Assembly: GCA_024682015.1 (NCBI GenBank)
Contig: JAIKZT010000315.1
Coordinates: 1 to 28,827, forward strand
Length of the DNA stretch: 28,827 nt
DNA from: Clostridia bacterium
GTDB lineage: Bacteria; Bacillota; Clostridia; Peptostreptococcales; Anaerovoracaceae
Direction: 5' to 3'
Under the pieces are notes generated by a model, which saw only the letters and a program-made list of their open reading frames with translations, made no database searches and was not told the origin of the DNA. Position 1 is the stretch's first letter, and each line of letters begins with the position of its first letter. Position numbers and translations under genes: made by a program. This document shows, piece after piece, positions 7,017 to 14,080 of the stretch.

Positions 7017-7967
7017 ATGAAACGCAAAACACAGATCCTGCTGGCCCTGCTCCTGGTCCTTGCGCTGACCTTCAGCGCCTGCACGGCCAAGAGCGAACCC
7101 GCGCAGCAGGCGGAAGCCGCTGAACCGGCCGATGCCGTTCCCCTGCCCGAACAGGACGGACAGACAGACAGCATCACGGTGGAATCGGAGGCCAATCCGG
7201 GAACGGTCGACATATCCGACCCGAACGCCTCGCCCAGCCAAGATCCGCAGGAAATGGTGATCGTGTCTCTCGACCCGTCCGCAGATCCGCGCGAAGGCCA
7301 CGAAGAGGAAAACGAGGCGGCTTACAAAGAGTACATGCGCGTCCTGCAGGAATACGTCGTTCTGGGCACGCTGCCCGACGGCTCGGAGCATCCGTACGAG
7401 CCGGCCTACGACGAAGCGCACGTGGACAAGTACACGATCTGGGACATCGACGGCGACGGGCTCGACGAGCTGATCGTGCGGATCAACGAATCCATCATGG
7501 CGGGCATGGTCGAGCAGGTCTGGGGATACGATCACGCTTCCGGCGAACTGGCCCTCGAATTCACGGGATTCCCCGAATGCTGGTACACGGAAGAGGGCGG
7601 CGCGGGTCCTGCGGCCATGAGCCCCTGGAGCCACGGCACCGGCATGGAATCCGACGGTTTCTGGAATTACCACGTCTCCATCTACAATCCCCAGACCGAC
7701 GTGTACGACTACCTCGCGTCCGTTGAACAGCAGACGAAGGCAAACATGGCGGAGATGGGCCGCGCCGGCGAATTCTCGGACGACTACGACGCCGACGGCA
7801 ACGGCATCCTGTACGTCATCAACTACAACTTCGGCGAATCGATCCAGGTGCTGGACGACGAAGATTACGAAGGCTGGCGCCGCTTCTACGAGGGCGGCGA
7901 AAAGATCGGCTACGCCCTCATCCTCGAGTGGCTGCCGCTCAGCGACTTCGTCCATCCCAACGGCTGA
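7017..7967 (+). CDS. Secreted lipoprotein with Asp-rich calcium-type loop
   Basis: A 316-residue lipoprotein. MKRKTQILLALLLVLALTFSAC is a lipoprotein signal ending in FSAC, with Cys22 as the lipidated residue, so the mature protein should be anchored to the outer face of the membrane. A low-complexity Ala/Glu/Pro/Asp linker runs to about residue 100. A globular part follows, with WDIDGDGLDELIV (Asp143, 145, 147, Asp150, Glu151), a calcium-binding pattern like EF-hand or FG-GAP loops. The end is rich in Trp/Tyr/Gly. Function unknown. ATG 7017 was chosen because AAAGGGG precedes it and the signal begins there; the in-frame ATG at 6978 adds 13 unrelated residues. A TATAAT at 6913 may be its -10 box. 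It shares its general plan with the lipoprotein at 22896-24632. Confidence 0.8.
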   Translation: MKRKTQILLALLLVLALTFSACTAKSEPAQQAEAAEPADAVPLPEQDGQTDSITVESEANPGTVDISDPNASPSQDPQEMVIVSLDPSADPREGHEEENEAAYKEYMRVLQEYVVLGTLPDGSEHPYEPAYDEAHVDKYTIWDIDGDGLDELIVRINESIMAGMVEQVWGYDHASGELALEFTGFPECWYTEEGGAGPAAMSPWSHGTGMESDGFWNYHVSIYNPQTDVYDYLASVEQQTKANMAEMGRAGEFSDDYDADGNGILYVINYNFGESIQVLDDEDYEGWRRFYEGGEKIGYALILEWLPLSDFVHPNG

Positions 7968-8198
7968 TCCGGCGCGCGAATGGCAGAGTCTTTTCTGCGG
8001 TTTTACAGATTCCGCAGCCTTGATTTTCAGAGGGTCCGGGTTTAAGCGCGGCGTTCTGCACACGCTGGAAAGAGCCCGGCAAAAGAACTCGGTTTAAGGA
8101 TCCGGCAATGGAACTCGATATAGGAGCCTGGTTACCAAAATCGTAATTCAGCCCTACCGGCAACCGTAATCAGTTACCATTCCCTCGTAACACGCTAT

Positions 8199-8231
8199 AT
8201 GGGAACGAAATCCTCGTTATTTCGTTCCCAT
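8199..8231 (+). terminator. Hairpin with GGGAACGAAA arms, copy 1
   Basis: A perfect 12 bp stem, ATGGGAACGAAA with TTTCGTTCCCAT around a 9-base loop, followed by TCTTTTATT on the plus strand. It could terminate transcription from the lipoprotein gene, although that ends 230 bp earlier. Nothing else of note was seen in 7968-8190 beyond several GTAAC/GTTAC words. Confidence 0.55.
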
Positions 8232-8251
8232 TCTTTTATTATTCCGGATCT

Positions 8252-8271
8252 GGTAACGAAAATCCGTTACC
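8252..8271. repeat. GGTAACG hairpin
   Basis: A perfect 7 bp inverted repeat, GGTAACG and CGTTACC, around a 6-base loop. It lies between the two GGGAACGAAA hairpins and has no T run. Confidence 0.45.
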
Positions 8272-8320
8272 GCGCGGCTACCGCCAAGCGCCCTCTGAAT
8301 GTCCCTTTACTCATATAAAT

Positions 8321-8353
8321 ACGGGAACGAAACCATCACCGTTTCGTTCCCGT
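8321..8353. terminator. Hairpin with GGGAACGAAA arms, copy 2; bidirectional terminator
   Basis: A perfect 13 bp stem, ACGGGAACGAAAC with GTTTCGTTCCCGT around a 7-base loop, with TCTTTTT on its plus-strand side and TATTTAT on its minus-strand side. It sits 34 bp past the end of the SOS operon and is that operon's likely terminator. It shares a 10 bp arm with the hairpin at 8199 but has a different loop. Confidence 0.6.
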
Positions 8354-8386
8354 TCTTTTTCCTGATCCGGTTGCAAAGTCCCGCCG

Positions 8387-8614
8387 TCAGATGTCCTCGA
8401 ATTCCTCGAGCTCTCTTCCGCCGCGGTCCGATTCCTCCTCGAACGCAGAGCCGGCCTTGACGACGGCCGCTCCGAACCCCGTGAGCGCGGCGAACGGCGC
8501 AAACTGACCCGCCCGCTTGTCCATGGACATGGGCTTATGCTTCTTCGACACGGGATGGGGCAGGTCGATGATGTCGCTGTAATCGCCTGCGCCGGGGATG
8601 TATTTGCGGCTCAT
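8387..8614 (-). CDS. YolD-like small protein, partner of the Y-family polymerase
   Basis: A 75-residue protein. The opening RKYIPGAGDYSDIIDLPHPVSKKHKPMSM and the later DKRAGQFAPFAALTGF are hallmarks of small Clostridia proteins encoded next to UmuC-like polymerases; the RAxQFxPFAAL pattern is shared with YolD-like proteins. In Bacillus, YolD-type proteins are thought to work with the Y-family polymerase, perhaps as a UmuD substitute. The C-terminus is acidic (EESDRGGRELEEFEDI). Its ATG overlaps the polymerase stop codon as ATGA, so the two are translationally coupled. The family is recognised; its biochemical role is not established. Confidence 0.8.
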   Translation of the reverse strand: MSRKYIPGAGDYSDIIDLPHPVSKKHKPMSMDKRAGQFAPFAALTGFGAAVVKAGSAFEEESDRGGRELEEFEDI

Positions 8615-10137
8615 GCCCTGTGCCCTCCGATCTGCTTGTTGCGGCTGCGGCCCGTGGCCTCGTCCTGATAGCTCGTGCCCGGCAGTACCGCGTTCTTTCC
8701 GTATCGTTCCTTGATGGCGAGCAGCGCCTGCTGAAGCTGCTCGTCCTTTTCCCGCTCTTCCTTCGCCTGTTCTTCCTGCTTCGCCTTCGCCTCGTAGTCG
8801 GTGAACAGGTCGAGCTGCTCACCCTGCAGGGGATCCGCCTCCGCCAGCGCGGCTCCTTTCTCCTGCGTATGCGCCGCCACGACGTACATGCGCCGCACGA
8901 GGCATTTCGGATCCGCGATGCGGTCGTACAATTTCGCGGTCGCCTGCGCGATCTCGCGCGCGGAGTTCGTGAACCGCCCCAGGTTCTCCGAGCCGTGGGC
9001 ATGCCGCGGGATGACCCTTCCATACCAGTCCTCGTCGAGTTCACCCTGATAGCCGCTCTCCAGGCTCTCCACGTCGTAGCCGATCGTCAGCACGATCTGA
9101 TCTGTCTCCAGGCCCTTCGCTGCCAGGCTGAGGCCCAGGCCGTCCGCCATCTCCCGCACCACCGTGCGCGCTTCGTCGATCGTATAGGCGTGCGACAGTA
9201 CCTGCCCCTCGGACAGGCTGTGCTCCTCGGTCTTATATTCCTTGATGTGGCGGATCTCGCAGGGTTCCCAGCCCCAGGCGTGGTCGATGAGCAGTTCCGC
9301 GTTGACCCCGAACAGCCTGTACAGCAGCTCCTCGCTGTGCGGATCCTGCGGGCGGCCGATGGAGCAACGCGCCACGTCCCCCATCGTGAACATGCCGTAC
9401 TGCGCGAGCTTGCGCGCGATGCCCGGTCCCACGCGCCAGAAGTCCGTGATAGGCCGGTGACCCCACAGCTTTTCCCGGTAGCTGCGCTCCGTGAGCTCGG
9501 CGATGCGCACGCCGTCCGCGTCGGGCTGCTGGTGCTTGGCTTCGATGTCCATGGCGATCTTGCACAGGTACAGGTTCGAGCCTATGCCGGCCGTCGCGGT
9601 GATCCCTGTGGAATCCAGGATGTCGCGGATGATGGCCATCGTGTATTCGTGAGCCGTCATCCCGCTGGCGCGCAGATACGGCGTGGCGTCGATGAACACC
9701 TCGTCGATGGAATACACGTGAATGTCGTCCGCCGACGCGTAGCGCAGATACGTCTGATAGATGCGCGTGCTGTAGTCGATGTACAGCTGCATGCGCGGCC
9801 GCGCGACGATGTAGCCGAGGGCCAGGCCCGGGTCCGAAGCCAGTTCGTAAATGTCATCCGACTTGCCCGTAAAGCGCCTGCCCGGTGCCTTGCGCTGCCG
9901 CTCCGCGTTGACGCGCGCGACCTGCTGTTCCACCTCGAACAGCCGCGGCCGGCCGGGCACGCCGAACGTCTTCAGCCCCGGGGATACGGCCAGGCAGATC
10001 GTCTTGCTCGTGCGGCTCTCGTCCGCGACGACGAGGTTTGTGGACAGAGGATCCCTGCCCCGCTCCCGGCACTCCACGGAGGCGTAAAACGACTTCAGGT
10101 CGATGGCGATATAGGTCTTTTCGCTTGAGCCTTCCAA
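8611..10137 (-). CDS. UmuC-like Y-family translesion DNA polymerase
   Basis: A 508-residue error-prone polymerase of the UmuC/DinB superfamily. Metal-binding residues are visible: Asp13 in AIDLKSFYASVE and Asp145/Glu146 in YSIDEVFID. The helix-hairpin-helix segment FWRVGPGIARKLAQYGMFTMGDVA follows, then the little-finger region. It belongs to the long Clostridia variant with a Lys/Glu-rich coiled tail (KAKQEEQAKEEREKDEQ). The start is a TTG at 10137, six bases after AGGAGG; a longer frame upstream to 10758 is only antisense to ilvE. A C-terminal QLDLF motif (residues about 430-434) matches the beta-clamp binding consensus. First gene of a two-gene SOS operon controlled by the LexA box upstream. 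Role: lesion bypass with mutagenesis after DNA damage. Confidence 0.9.
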   Translation of the reverse strand: MEGSSEKTYIAIDLKSFYASVECRERGRDPLSTNLVVADESRTSKTICLAVSPGLKTFGVPGRPRLFEVEQQVARVNAERQRKAPGRRFTGKSDDIYELASDPGLALGYIVARPRMQLYIDYSTRIYQTYLRYASADDIHVYSIDEVFIDATPYLRASGMTAHEYTMAIIRDILDSTGITATAGIGSNLYLCKIAMDIEAKHQQPDADGVRIAELTERSYREKLWGHRPITDFWRVGPGIARKLAQYGMFTMGDVARCSIGRPQDPHSEELLYRLFGVNAELLIDHAWGWEPCEIRHIKEYKTEEHSLSEGQVLSHAYTIDEARTVVREMADGLGLSLAAKGLETDQIVLTIGYDVESLESGYQGELDEDWYGRVIPRHAHGSENLGRFTNSAREIAQATAKLYDRIADPKCLVRRMYVVAAHTQEKGAALAEADPLQGEQLDLFTDYEAKAKQEEQAKEEREKDEQLQQALLAIKERYGKNAVLPGTSYQDEATGRSRNKQIGGHRA

Positions 10138-10165
10138 AGCCGGCCTCCTTTCTCCGCATGCTTCG

Positions 10166-10179
10166 CAAACAAATGTTCC
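10166..10179 (-). promoter_or_regulatory. LexA (SOS) box of the polymerase operon
   Basis: The minus strand reads GGAACATTTGTTTG, matching the Bacillus-type LexA site CGAACRNRYGTTYG at 12 of 14 positions by hand count. It lies just downstream of the -10 box, between promoter and start codon, where a repressor would block transcription. Confidence 0.72.
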
Positions 10180-10185
10180 GCTTTT

Positions 10186-10214
10186 ATTATACACGATTCC
10201 TTGCGCCGGGTCAC
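10186..10214 (-). promoter_or_regulatory. Promoter of the SOS polymerase operon
   Basis: On the minus strand GTGACC (10214-10209) and a perfect TATAAT (10191-10186) are separated by 17 bp. The LexA box begins 6 bp downstream. Confidence 0.6.
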
Positions 10215-10216
10215 GC

Positions 10217-10241
10217 AAAAAAAGGGACGGATGTCCGTCCC
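10217..10241 (-). terminator. ilvE terminator
   Basis: The minus strand reads GGGACGGA, a CA loop, TCCGTCCC and then seven T residues. It is a strong intrinsic terminator 37 bp past the ilvE stop codon and insulates the SOS promoter. Confidence 0.88.
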
Positions 10242-10277
10242 TCTGAATAAGCTGTTGCTTCTGAGCCGCCCCGGGCG

Positions 10278-11336
10278 TTACAGCGTGACCACCCAGCCGT
10301 AGGGATCTTCGATCTCGCCCCACTGCAGGCCCGTGAGCGTGTCGTAGAGTTTCTTGGAGAAATCGCCGACCTTGCCGCCGTTGAAGACGTATTCCTCGTC
10401 GCCGAACTTCAGGGAGGCGATGGGCGAAATGACCGCCGCGGTACCGACGCCCCAGACTTCCTCGACGCGGCCTTCCTTCGCCGCTTCCTTCAGTTCGTCT
10501 ACGGAGATGCGCTTCTCGATGACCTCCACGCCCCAGTCCTGCATGACCTGGATCATGGACTTTCTCGTGATGCCCGGCAGGATGGATCCGTTGAGCATGG
10601 GCGTATAGACCTTGCCGTCGATCTTGAACATGACGTTCATGCCGCCGACTTCCTCGATGTATTTGCGTTCCACGCCGTCCAGCCAGATCAGCGCGGGATA
10701 GCCGGCCGCCTCGCTGCGCATGATGGCTCTGTTGGCCGCGCCGTAGTTGCCGCCGCATTTCGTGAAGCCCGTGCCGCCGCGGACCGCGCGGACGTCTTCC
10801 GTCTCGAACGTGCCCTTGACCGCGACGAGGCCGTCCGCGAAGTAACTGCCGGAGGGGGACAGAATGATCAGGAAAAGCTCTTCATGGATGCCGTGCAGGG
10901 TGAGGTTCGGATCGACGGCGATCAGGAACGGGCGGACGTACAGCGTGTTGCCCTTCTTGGAGGGGACCCAGCGTTCGTCGACCTTGACCAGCGTTTCGAC
11001 CGCTTCCACGAACATATCCGCAGGGAATTCGGGCATGCCCATTCTGATGGCGGAGTTGACCATTCTCTTGCCGTTTTCGTCCGGACGGAACAGCCTTACC
11101 TTGCCGTCCGCGCCTCTGTAGGCCTTCAGTCCTTCGAAGATCTCGCCGCCGTAGTGGAATACGCTCGCCGCGGGATCCAGCGAAATGGGGCCGTACGGGA
11201 CGATGCGCGCGTCGTGCCAGCCATCGTCGTTATGCTCCATGATGAACATGTGGTCCGTGAAGATGGAGCCGAATCCCAGATTTGATTCGTCGGGAAGGGG
11301 CTTCGGGTTCGTGGTTTTCGTGATCTTGATTTCCAT
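10278..11336 (-). CDS. ilvE: Branched-chain amino acid aminotransferase
   Basis: A 352-residue PLP-dependent class IV aminotransferase that interconverts leucine, isoleucine and valine with their 2-keto acids, using glutamate/2-oxoglutarate. Seen: EIFEGLKAYRG (65-75), RPFLIAVDPNL (135-144), the PLP lysine Lys193 in TGFTKCGGNYGAANRA, WLDGVERKYIEEVGGMNVMF, and the cofactor phosphate segment GVGTAAVISPI. The length fits the long (eukaryote-like BCAT) group. The ATG follows CAGGAGGACATATC. It is transcribed away from the leucine genes leuCD, placing two steps of branched-chain amino acid synthesis side by side; ilvE itself shows no T-box, only a short leader. Confidence 0.95.
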   Translation of the reverse strand: MEIKITKTTNPKPLPDESNLGFGSIFTDHMFIMEHNDDGWHDARIVPYGPISLDPAASVFHYGGEIFEGLKAYRGADGKVRLFRPDENGKRMVNSAIRMGMPEFPADMFVEAVETLVKVDERWVPSKKGNTLYVRPFLIAVDPNLTLHGIHEELFLIILSPSGSYFADGLVAVKGTFETEDVRAVRGGTGFTKCGGNYGAANRAIMRSEAAGYPALIWLDGVERKYIEEVGGMNVMFKIDGKVYTPMLNGSILPGITRKSMIQVMQDWGVEVIEKRISVDELKEAAKEGRVEEVWGVGTAAVISPIASLKFGDEEYVFNGGKVGDFSKKLYDTLTGLQWGEIEDPYGWVVTL

Positions 11337-11374
11337 GATATGTCCTCCTGGGTGAATGTGCGGTTAATATGTCT

Positions 11375-11404
11375 ATTATACTCGATTGCCTTACGTTATG
11401 CCAA
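11375..11404 (-). promoter_or_regulatory. ilvE promoter
   Basis: On the minus strand TTGGCA (11404-11399) and a perfect TATAAT (11380-11375) are separated by 18 bp, with a leader of about 30 bases before the ATG. Confidence 0.62.
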
Positions 11405-11417
11405 CAATTCTGCAAAG

Positions 11418-11450
11418 ATGGGAACAAGGAACCGTCCCCCTGTCTCATTT
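11418..11450 (-). repeat. REP-like GGGGACGGTTCC element (leu locus, left)
   Basis: On the minus strand the element reads AAATGAGACA, then GGGGACGGTTCC with one extra G, then TTGTTCCCAT. The ends GAGACA and TGTTCC are partly palindromic. It lies upstream of the ilvE promoter and is an inverted partner of the copy at 14052-14080 on the other side of leuCD. Confidence 0.6.
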
Positions 11451-11526
11451 CCCCGATTATAGTATGAATCGCACAAATAATCAAGTTAAAATATTGTGAA
11501 ATTCCACAAAATTTCGGAAATGTCAG

Positions 11527-11555
11527 TTGACAAGCGAAAAGGTTTCCCTTATTAT
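11527..11555 (+). promoter_or_regulatory. Promoter of the T-box-leuCD transcript
   Basis: A perfect TTGACA (11527-11532) and TATTAT (11550-11555, 5 of 6) are separated by 17 bp. Transcription should start near 11562, just before the T-box leader. Confidence 0.7.
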
Positions 11556-11561
11556 TTGTAC

Positions 11562-11762
11562 ATAACTGAAATGCGAAGACGGGGAGAAAACCGAAAGGCC
11601 CCTGCATACAGAAAGCTGCCGGATGCTGCGAGGCAGCGCAGGACTTTCGGACATACTGGCCCCCGAGCAGCGTGGCTCTAACCATGAGAAATGGGAGTGG
11701 TACCGCGGGACAGTCGCATTTTCCCGTCTCTCAAGGACGACTTGACGAGGCGGTTTTTTTAT
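11562..11762 (+). promoter_or_regulatory. T-box leader (tRNA-sensing riboswitch) of leuCD
   Basis: The T-box core GGGAGTGGTACCGCGGG lies at 11693-11709. Upstream is a Stem I built from GGGG/CCCC at the base, CCGAAAG/CTTTCGG, CCTGC/GCAGG and GCTGCC/GGCAGC. Downstream is a terminator, CCGTCTC with GAGGCGG and then seven T (to 11760). An antiterminator can form from GGGA and GAG near 11690 with TCCC and CTC near 11730, competing with the terminator. The specifier codon is probably the CTG (Leu) at 11656-11658 on the 3' side of the lower internal loop, but this reading is tentative. Uncharged tRNA(Leu) should permit read-through into leuCD. Confidence 0.88.
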
Positions 11763-11896
11763 CGAAAAGAAACGAAATTACAAAGCATGATGGACGCAGG
11801 TCAATACGGCATCGGGTATTATCCGGGGCCTATGGACGAGATCGAGACGGGCTCGCGAGGCCGTCGCTGCGCTGATCCAATCAGGAGGAAACGCTT

Positions 11897-13165
11897 ATGG
11901 GAATGACAATGACGCAAAAGATCCTCGCCGCGGCAGCGGGACTGGAGGAGGTCACCGCCGGCCAGCTGATCGAAGCGAAACTGAACGTGGTCCTGGGCAA
12001 CGACATCACGACGCCCGTGGCCATCAACGAATTCGAGAGGGAGGGCTTTTCCGGCGTGGCTGACCCGTCCATCATCAACATCGTCCTCGACCATTTCGTG
12101 CCGGCGAAGGACATCAAGTCGGCGCAGATGTGCAAGCAGTGCAGGGAGTTTGCCCGCGCATACGCCATCGAGAACTTCTTTGACGTGGGCAGGATGGGCA
12201 TCGAGCACGTGCTGCTGCCCGAACAGGGAATCGTCACGGCGGGCGACTGCATCATCGGCGCGGACAGCCACACCTGCACGTACGGAGCAGTCGGCGCATT
12301 CGCGACAGGAGTGGGCAGCACGGACATGGCGGCCGGCATGGCGACGGGCAAAGCCTGGTTCAGGGTGCCTTCCGCCATCAAGGTCGAACTGAAGGGCACG
12401 CTGAGGCCCTGGGTGTCCGGCAAGGACGTCATCCTGCACCTGATCGGGCAGATCGGCGTGGACGGCGCGGTGTACAAGTCGCTGGAGTTCACCGGCGAGG
12501 GCGTGTCGAGCCTCGACATGGATGACCGGTTCACCATCTGCAACATGGCCGTCGAAGCGGGCGCCAAGAACGGCATCTTCCCCGTGGACCTCAAGACCAT
12601 GACATACCTGACAGGCCGCAGCCAGCGCGCCTGGAAGACGTACAAGGCCGACGAGGACGCGGTGTACGACAGCACCGTTACCATCGACCTGAGCACGCTG
12701 GACAGCACCGTTTCCTACCCCCACCTGCCCGAGAACACGCACCTCGCTTCGGAGGGCGCGGACATCGCGATCGACCAGGTCGTCATCGGCTCCTGCACGA
12801 ACGGCAGGCTCGGCGACATGGAGGCCGCGTACAAGGTGCTGAAGGGCCGCAAGGTCGCGGAAGGCCTGCGGGTCATCATCATCCCCGGCACCATGGAGAT
12901 CTACAAGGAATGCATACGCCGCGGCTGGACGGAGGGCTTCATCGACGCGGGCTGCGTCGTTTCCACCCCCACCTGCGGACCGTGCCTGGGCGGCTACATG
13001 GGCATCCTCGCTGATGGCGAGCGCTGCGTGTCCACCACGAACCGCAACTTCGCAGGACGCATGGGCCACGTAAAGAGCGAAGTGTACCTGGCGAGCCCGG
13101 AGACTGCGGCGGCTTCCGCCATCGCGGGACGCATCGCCGATCCGAAGGCATATTTTGAGCAGTAG
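11897..13165 (+). CDS. leuC: 3-isopropylmalate dehydratase large subunit
   Basis: A 422-residue aconitase-family protein of the shorter LeuC/HacA-like type. With LeuD it isomerises 2-isopropylmalate to 3-isopropylmalate in leucine synthesis. Three Cys ligands for the 4Fe-4S cluster are visible: Cys300 in VIGSCTNGR and Cys360 and Cys363 in TPTCGPCLGG. Other family segments are DHFVPAKDIKSAQ (65-77), the GADSHTCTYGAVGAFATGVGST active-site segment (121-142) and GRMGHVKSEVYLASPETAAASA near the end. ATG 11897 follows AGGAGG by 8-9 bases; the downstream in-frame ATGs are less well spaced. It is controlled by the T-box leader 140 bp upstream. The spacer 11763-11880 holds nothing else recognisable. 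Confidence 0.95.
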   Translation: MGMTMTQKILAAAAGLEEVTAGQLIEAKLNVVLGNDITTPVAINEFEREGFSGVADPSIINIVLDHFVPAKDIKSAQMCKQCREFARAYAIENFFDVGRMGIEHVLLPEQGIVTAGDCIIGADSHTCTYGAVGAFATGVGSTDMAAGMATGKAWFRVPSAIKVELKGTLRPWVSGKDVILHLIGQIGVDGAVYKSLEFTGEGVSSLDMDDRFTICNMAVEAGAKNGIFPVDLKTMTYLTGRSQRAWKTYKADEDAVYDSTVTIDLSTLDSTVSYPHLPENTHLASEGADIAIDQVVIGSCTNGRLGDMEAAYKVLKGRKVAEGLRVIIIPGTMEIYKECIRRGWTEGFIDAGCVVSTPTCGPCLGGYMGILADGERCVSTTNRNFAGRMGHVKSEVYLASPETAAASAIAGRIADPKAYFEQ

Positions 13166-13182
13166 CGGCGGGAGGAACAGAC

Positions 13183-13947
13183 ATGAAAGCTAAAGGAACC
13201 GTTTTCAAATACGCGGACAACGTCGACACGGACGTCATCATCCCGGCGCGCTACCTGAACACGCAGGACGCGCAGGAGCTGGCCAAGCACTGCATGGAGG
13301 ACATCGACACGAGCTTCGTGGGCCGGGTCAGAGCGGGCGACGTGATGGTCGCCGGCTGGAACTTCGGCTGCGGCTCTTCCCGCGAGCATGCGCCGCTCGT
13401 CATCAAGACGACCGGCATCGAGTGCGTCATCGCCAAGAGCTTCGCGCGCATCTTCTACCGCAACGCCATCAACATCGGCCTGCCCATCCTCGAATGCGAA
13501 GCGGCCTCGGACGCGATCGCGGAGGGCGACACGGTGAGCGTCAACTTCGACACCGGCGAGATCTGCGACGAGACGACCGGGCAGACGTTCAAGGCGCAGC
13601 CCTATCCCGAGTTCCTGCAGAACATCATCGCGGCCGGCGGTCTGATGAACAGCATCAAGGAGAAGATGGAGGCAGAAAAGGCGGAGGAAGCAGAAGAGAC
13701 CAGCGCGCCCCCGGAGCCTGCCGAAGAGCATCAATGTGAACCGGCCAGCGCCGAAGAGTGCTGCGAAGGTCCGGCTGAGTGCTGCCCGGAAAGCGCTGAA
13801 AAGTGCTGCGAAGATCCGGCCAAATGCTGCCCGGAAAGCGCCGAGCCGGCGAAAAAGCCTGCTTCGGACCCCGGCGTGTGGAAGGTCCCCGCGTCTGTGG
13901 AAGGGTCAGCCTGGATGACCGAGGGAACGAAGGCCAAGGATGAATAA
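13183..13947 (+). CDS. leuD: 3-isopropylmalate dehydratase small subunit with Cys-rich tail
   Basis: Residues 1-163 are a complete LeuD, the swivelling subunit of the LeuCD isomerase: KYADNVDTDVIIPARYL, the GWNFGCGSSREHAP motif (58-71), AKSFARIFYRNAINIGLP and the QNIIAAGGLMNSI end. The family normally stops at about 160-165 residues. Here some 90 residues follow: an acidic Ala/Glu stretch, then a 15-residue tandem repeat of the form AE-x-CCE-x-PA-x-CCPES (190-204 and 205-219), giving four Cys-Cys pairs at 193, 200, 208 and 215, then a Pro/Lys/Trp segment. The tail could bind metal or form disulfides; no function is known to me. The gene follows leuC by 17 bp with a GGGAGG site, and its stop overlaps the start codon of the leuB remnant. 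Confidence 0.92.
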   Translation: MKAKGTVFKYADNVDTDVIIPARYLNTQDAQELAKHCMEDIDTSFVGRVRAGDVMVAGWNFGCGSSREHAPLVIKTTGIECVIAKSFARIFYRNAINIGLPILECEAASDAIAEGDTVSVNFDTGEICDETTGQTFKAQPYPEFLQNIIAAGGLMNSIKEKMEAEKAEEAEETSAPPEPAEEHQCEPASAEECCEGPAECCPESAEKCCEDPAKCCPESAEPAKKPASDPGVWKVPASVEGSAWMTEGTKAKDE

Positions 13948-13984
13948 GACCATCGCGCTCATCTGAGGCGACTGCTCGGGTCCA
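13940..13984 (+). pseudogene. leuB remnant: 15 codons with an in-frame stop
   Basis: An ATG overlapping the leuD stop codon (ATGAATAA) opens a frame reading MNKTIALI, TGA, GDCSGP. This matches the N-terminus of 3-isopropylmalate dehydrogenase (form xxIAxIxGDxxGPE), where the TGA replaces a variable residue; a CGA-to-TGA change is the simplest origin. Similarity stops after the GP, where the terminator hairpin begins, so the rest of the gene is gone. Order (after leuCD) and overlap both fit a former leuCDB operon. Confidence 0.68.
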
Positions 13985-13989
13985 AAGCG

Positions 13990-14034
13990 ACCGTGGCCGC
14001 TTCCGCCTTTCGCGGCTTTGGCCACGGTTTTACA
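13990..14034 (+). terminator. leuCD terminator
   Basis: CCGTGGCCGC and GCGGC..GGCCACGG form a long stem around a loop of about 11 bases, followed by TTTT. It lies immediately after the leuB remnant. Confidence 0.8.
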
Positions 14035-14051
14035 TTGCCCCAGATCCCCCC

Positions 14052-14080
14052 AATGAGACATGGGGACGGTTCCTTGTCCC
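14052..14080 (+). repeat. REP-like GGGGACGGTTCC element (leu locus, right)
   Basis: AATGAGACAT, GGGGACGGTTCC (14062-14073), then TTGTCCC. It is the inverted partner of the copy at 11418-11450, so the two face each other across the leu operon. The remaining bases up to 14190 contain nothing else recognisable. Confidence 0.62.

Noticed and set aside
10166..10179. LexA-type reading of the GAACG hairpins near 2104-2200 and 8199-8353
   Set aside because: LexA sites need GAAC and GTTC four bases apart; the hairpins there have 7 or more bases between these words.
10138..10758. N-terminal extension of the polymerase frame
   Set aside because: The extra codons are an out-of-frame reading of ilvE on the same strand and cross its terminator, the SOS promoter and the LexA box. 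The TTG at 10137 with AGGAGG is the credible start.
11819..13069. Minus-strand ORF of 416 codons over leuC
   Set aside because: Antisense shadow of leuC, which has its iron-sulfur cluster cysteines and a ribosome site.
13964..13966. TGA in the leuB remnant read as selenocysteine
   Set aside because: No selenocysteine is expected at this position in LeuB, and the frame runs into a terminator within a few codons.
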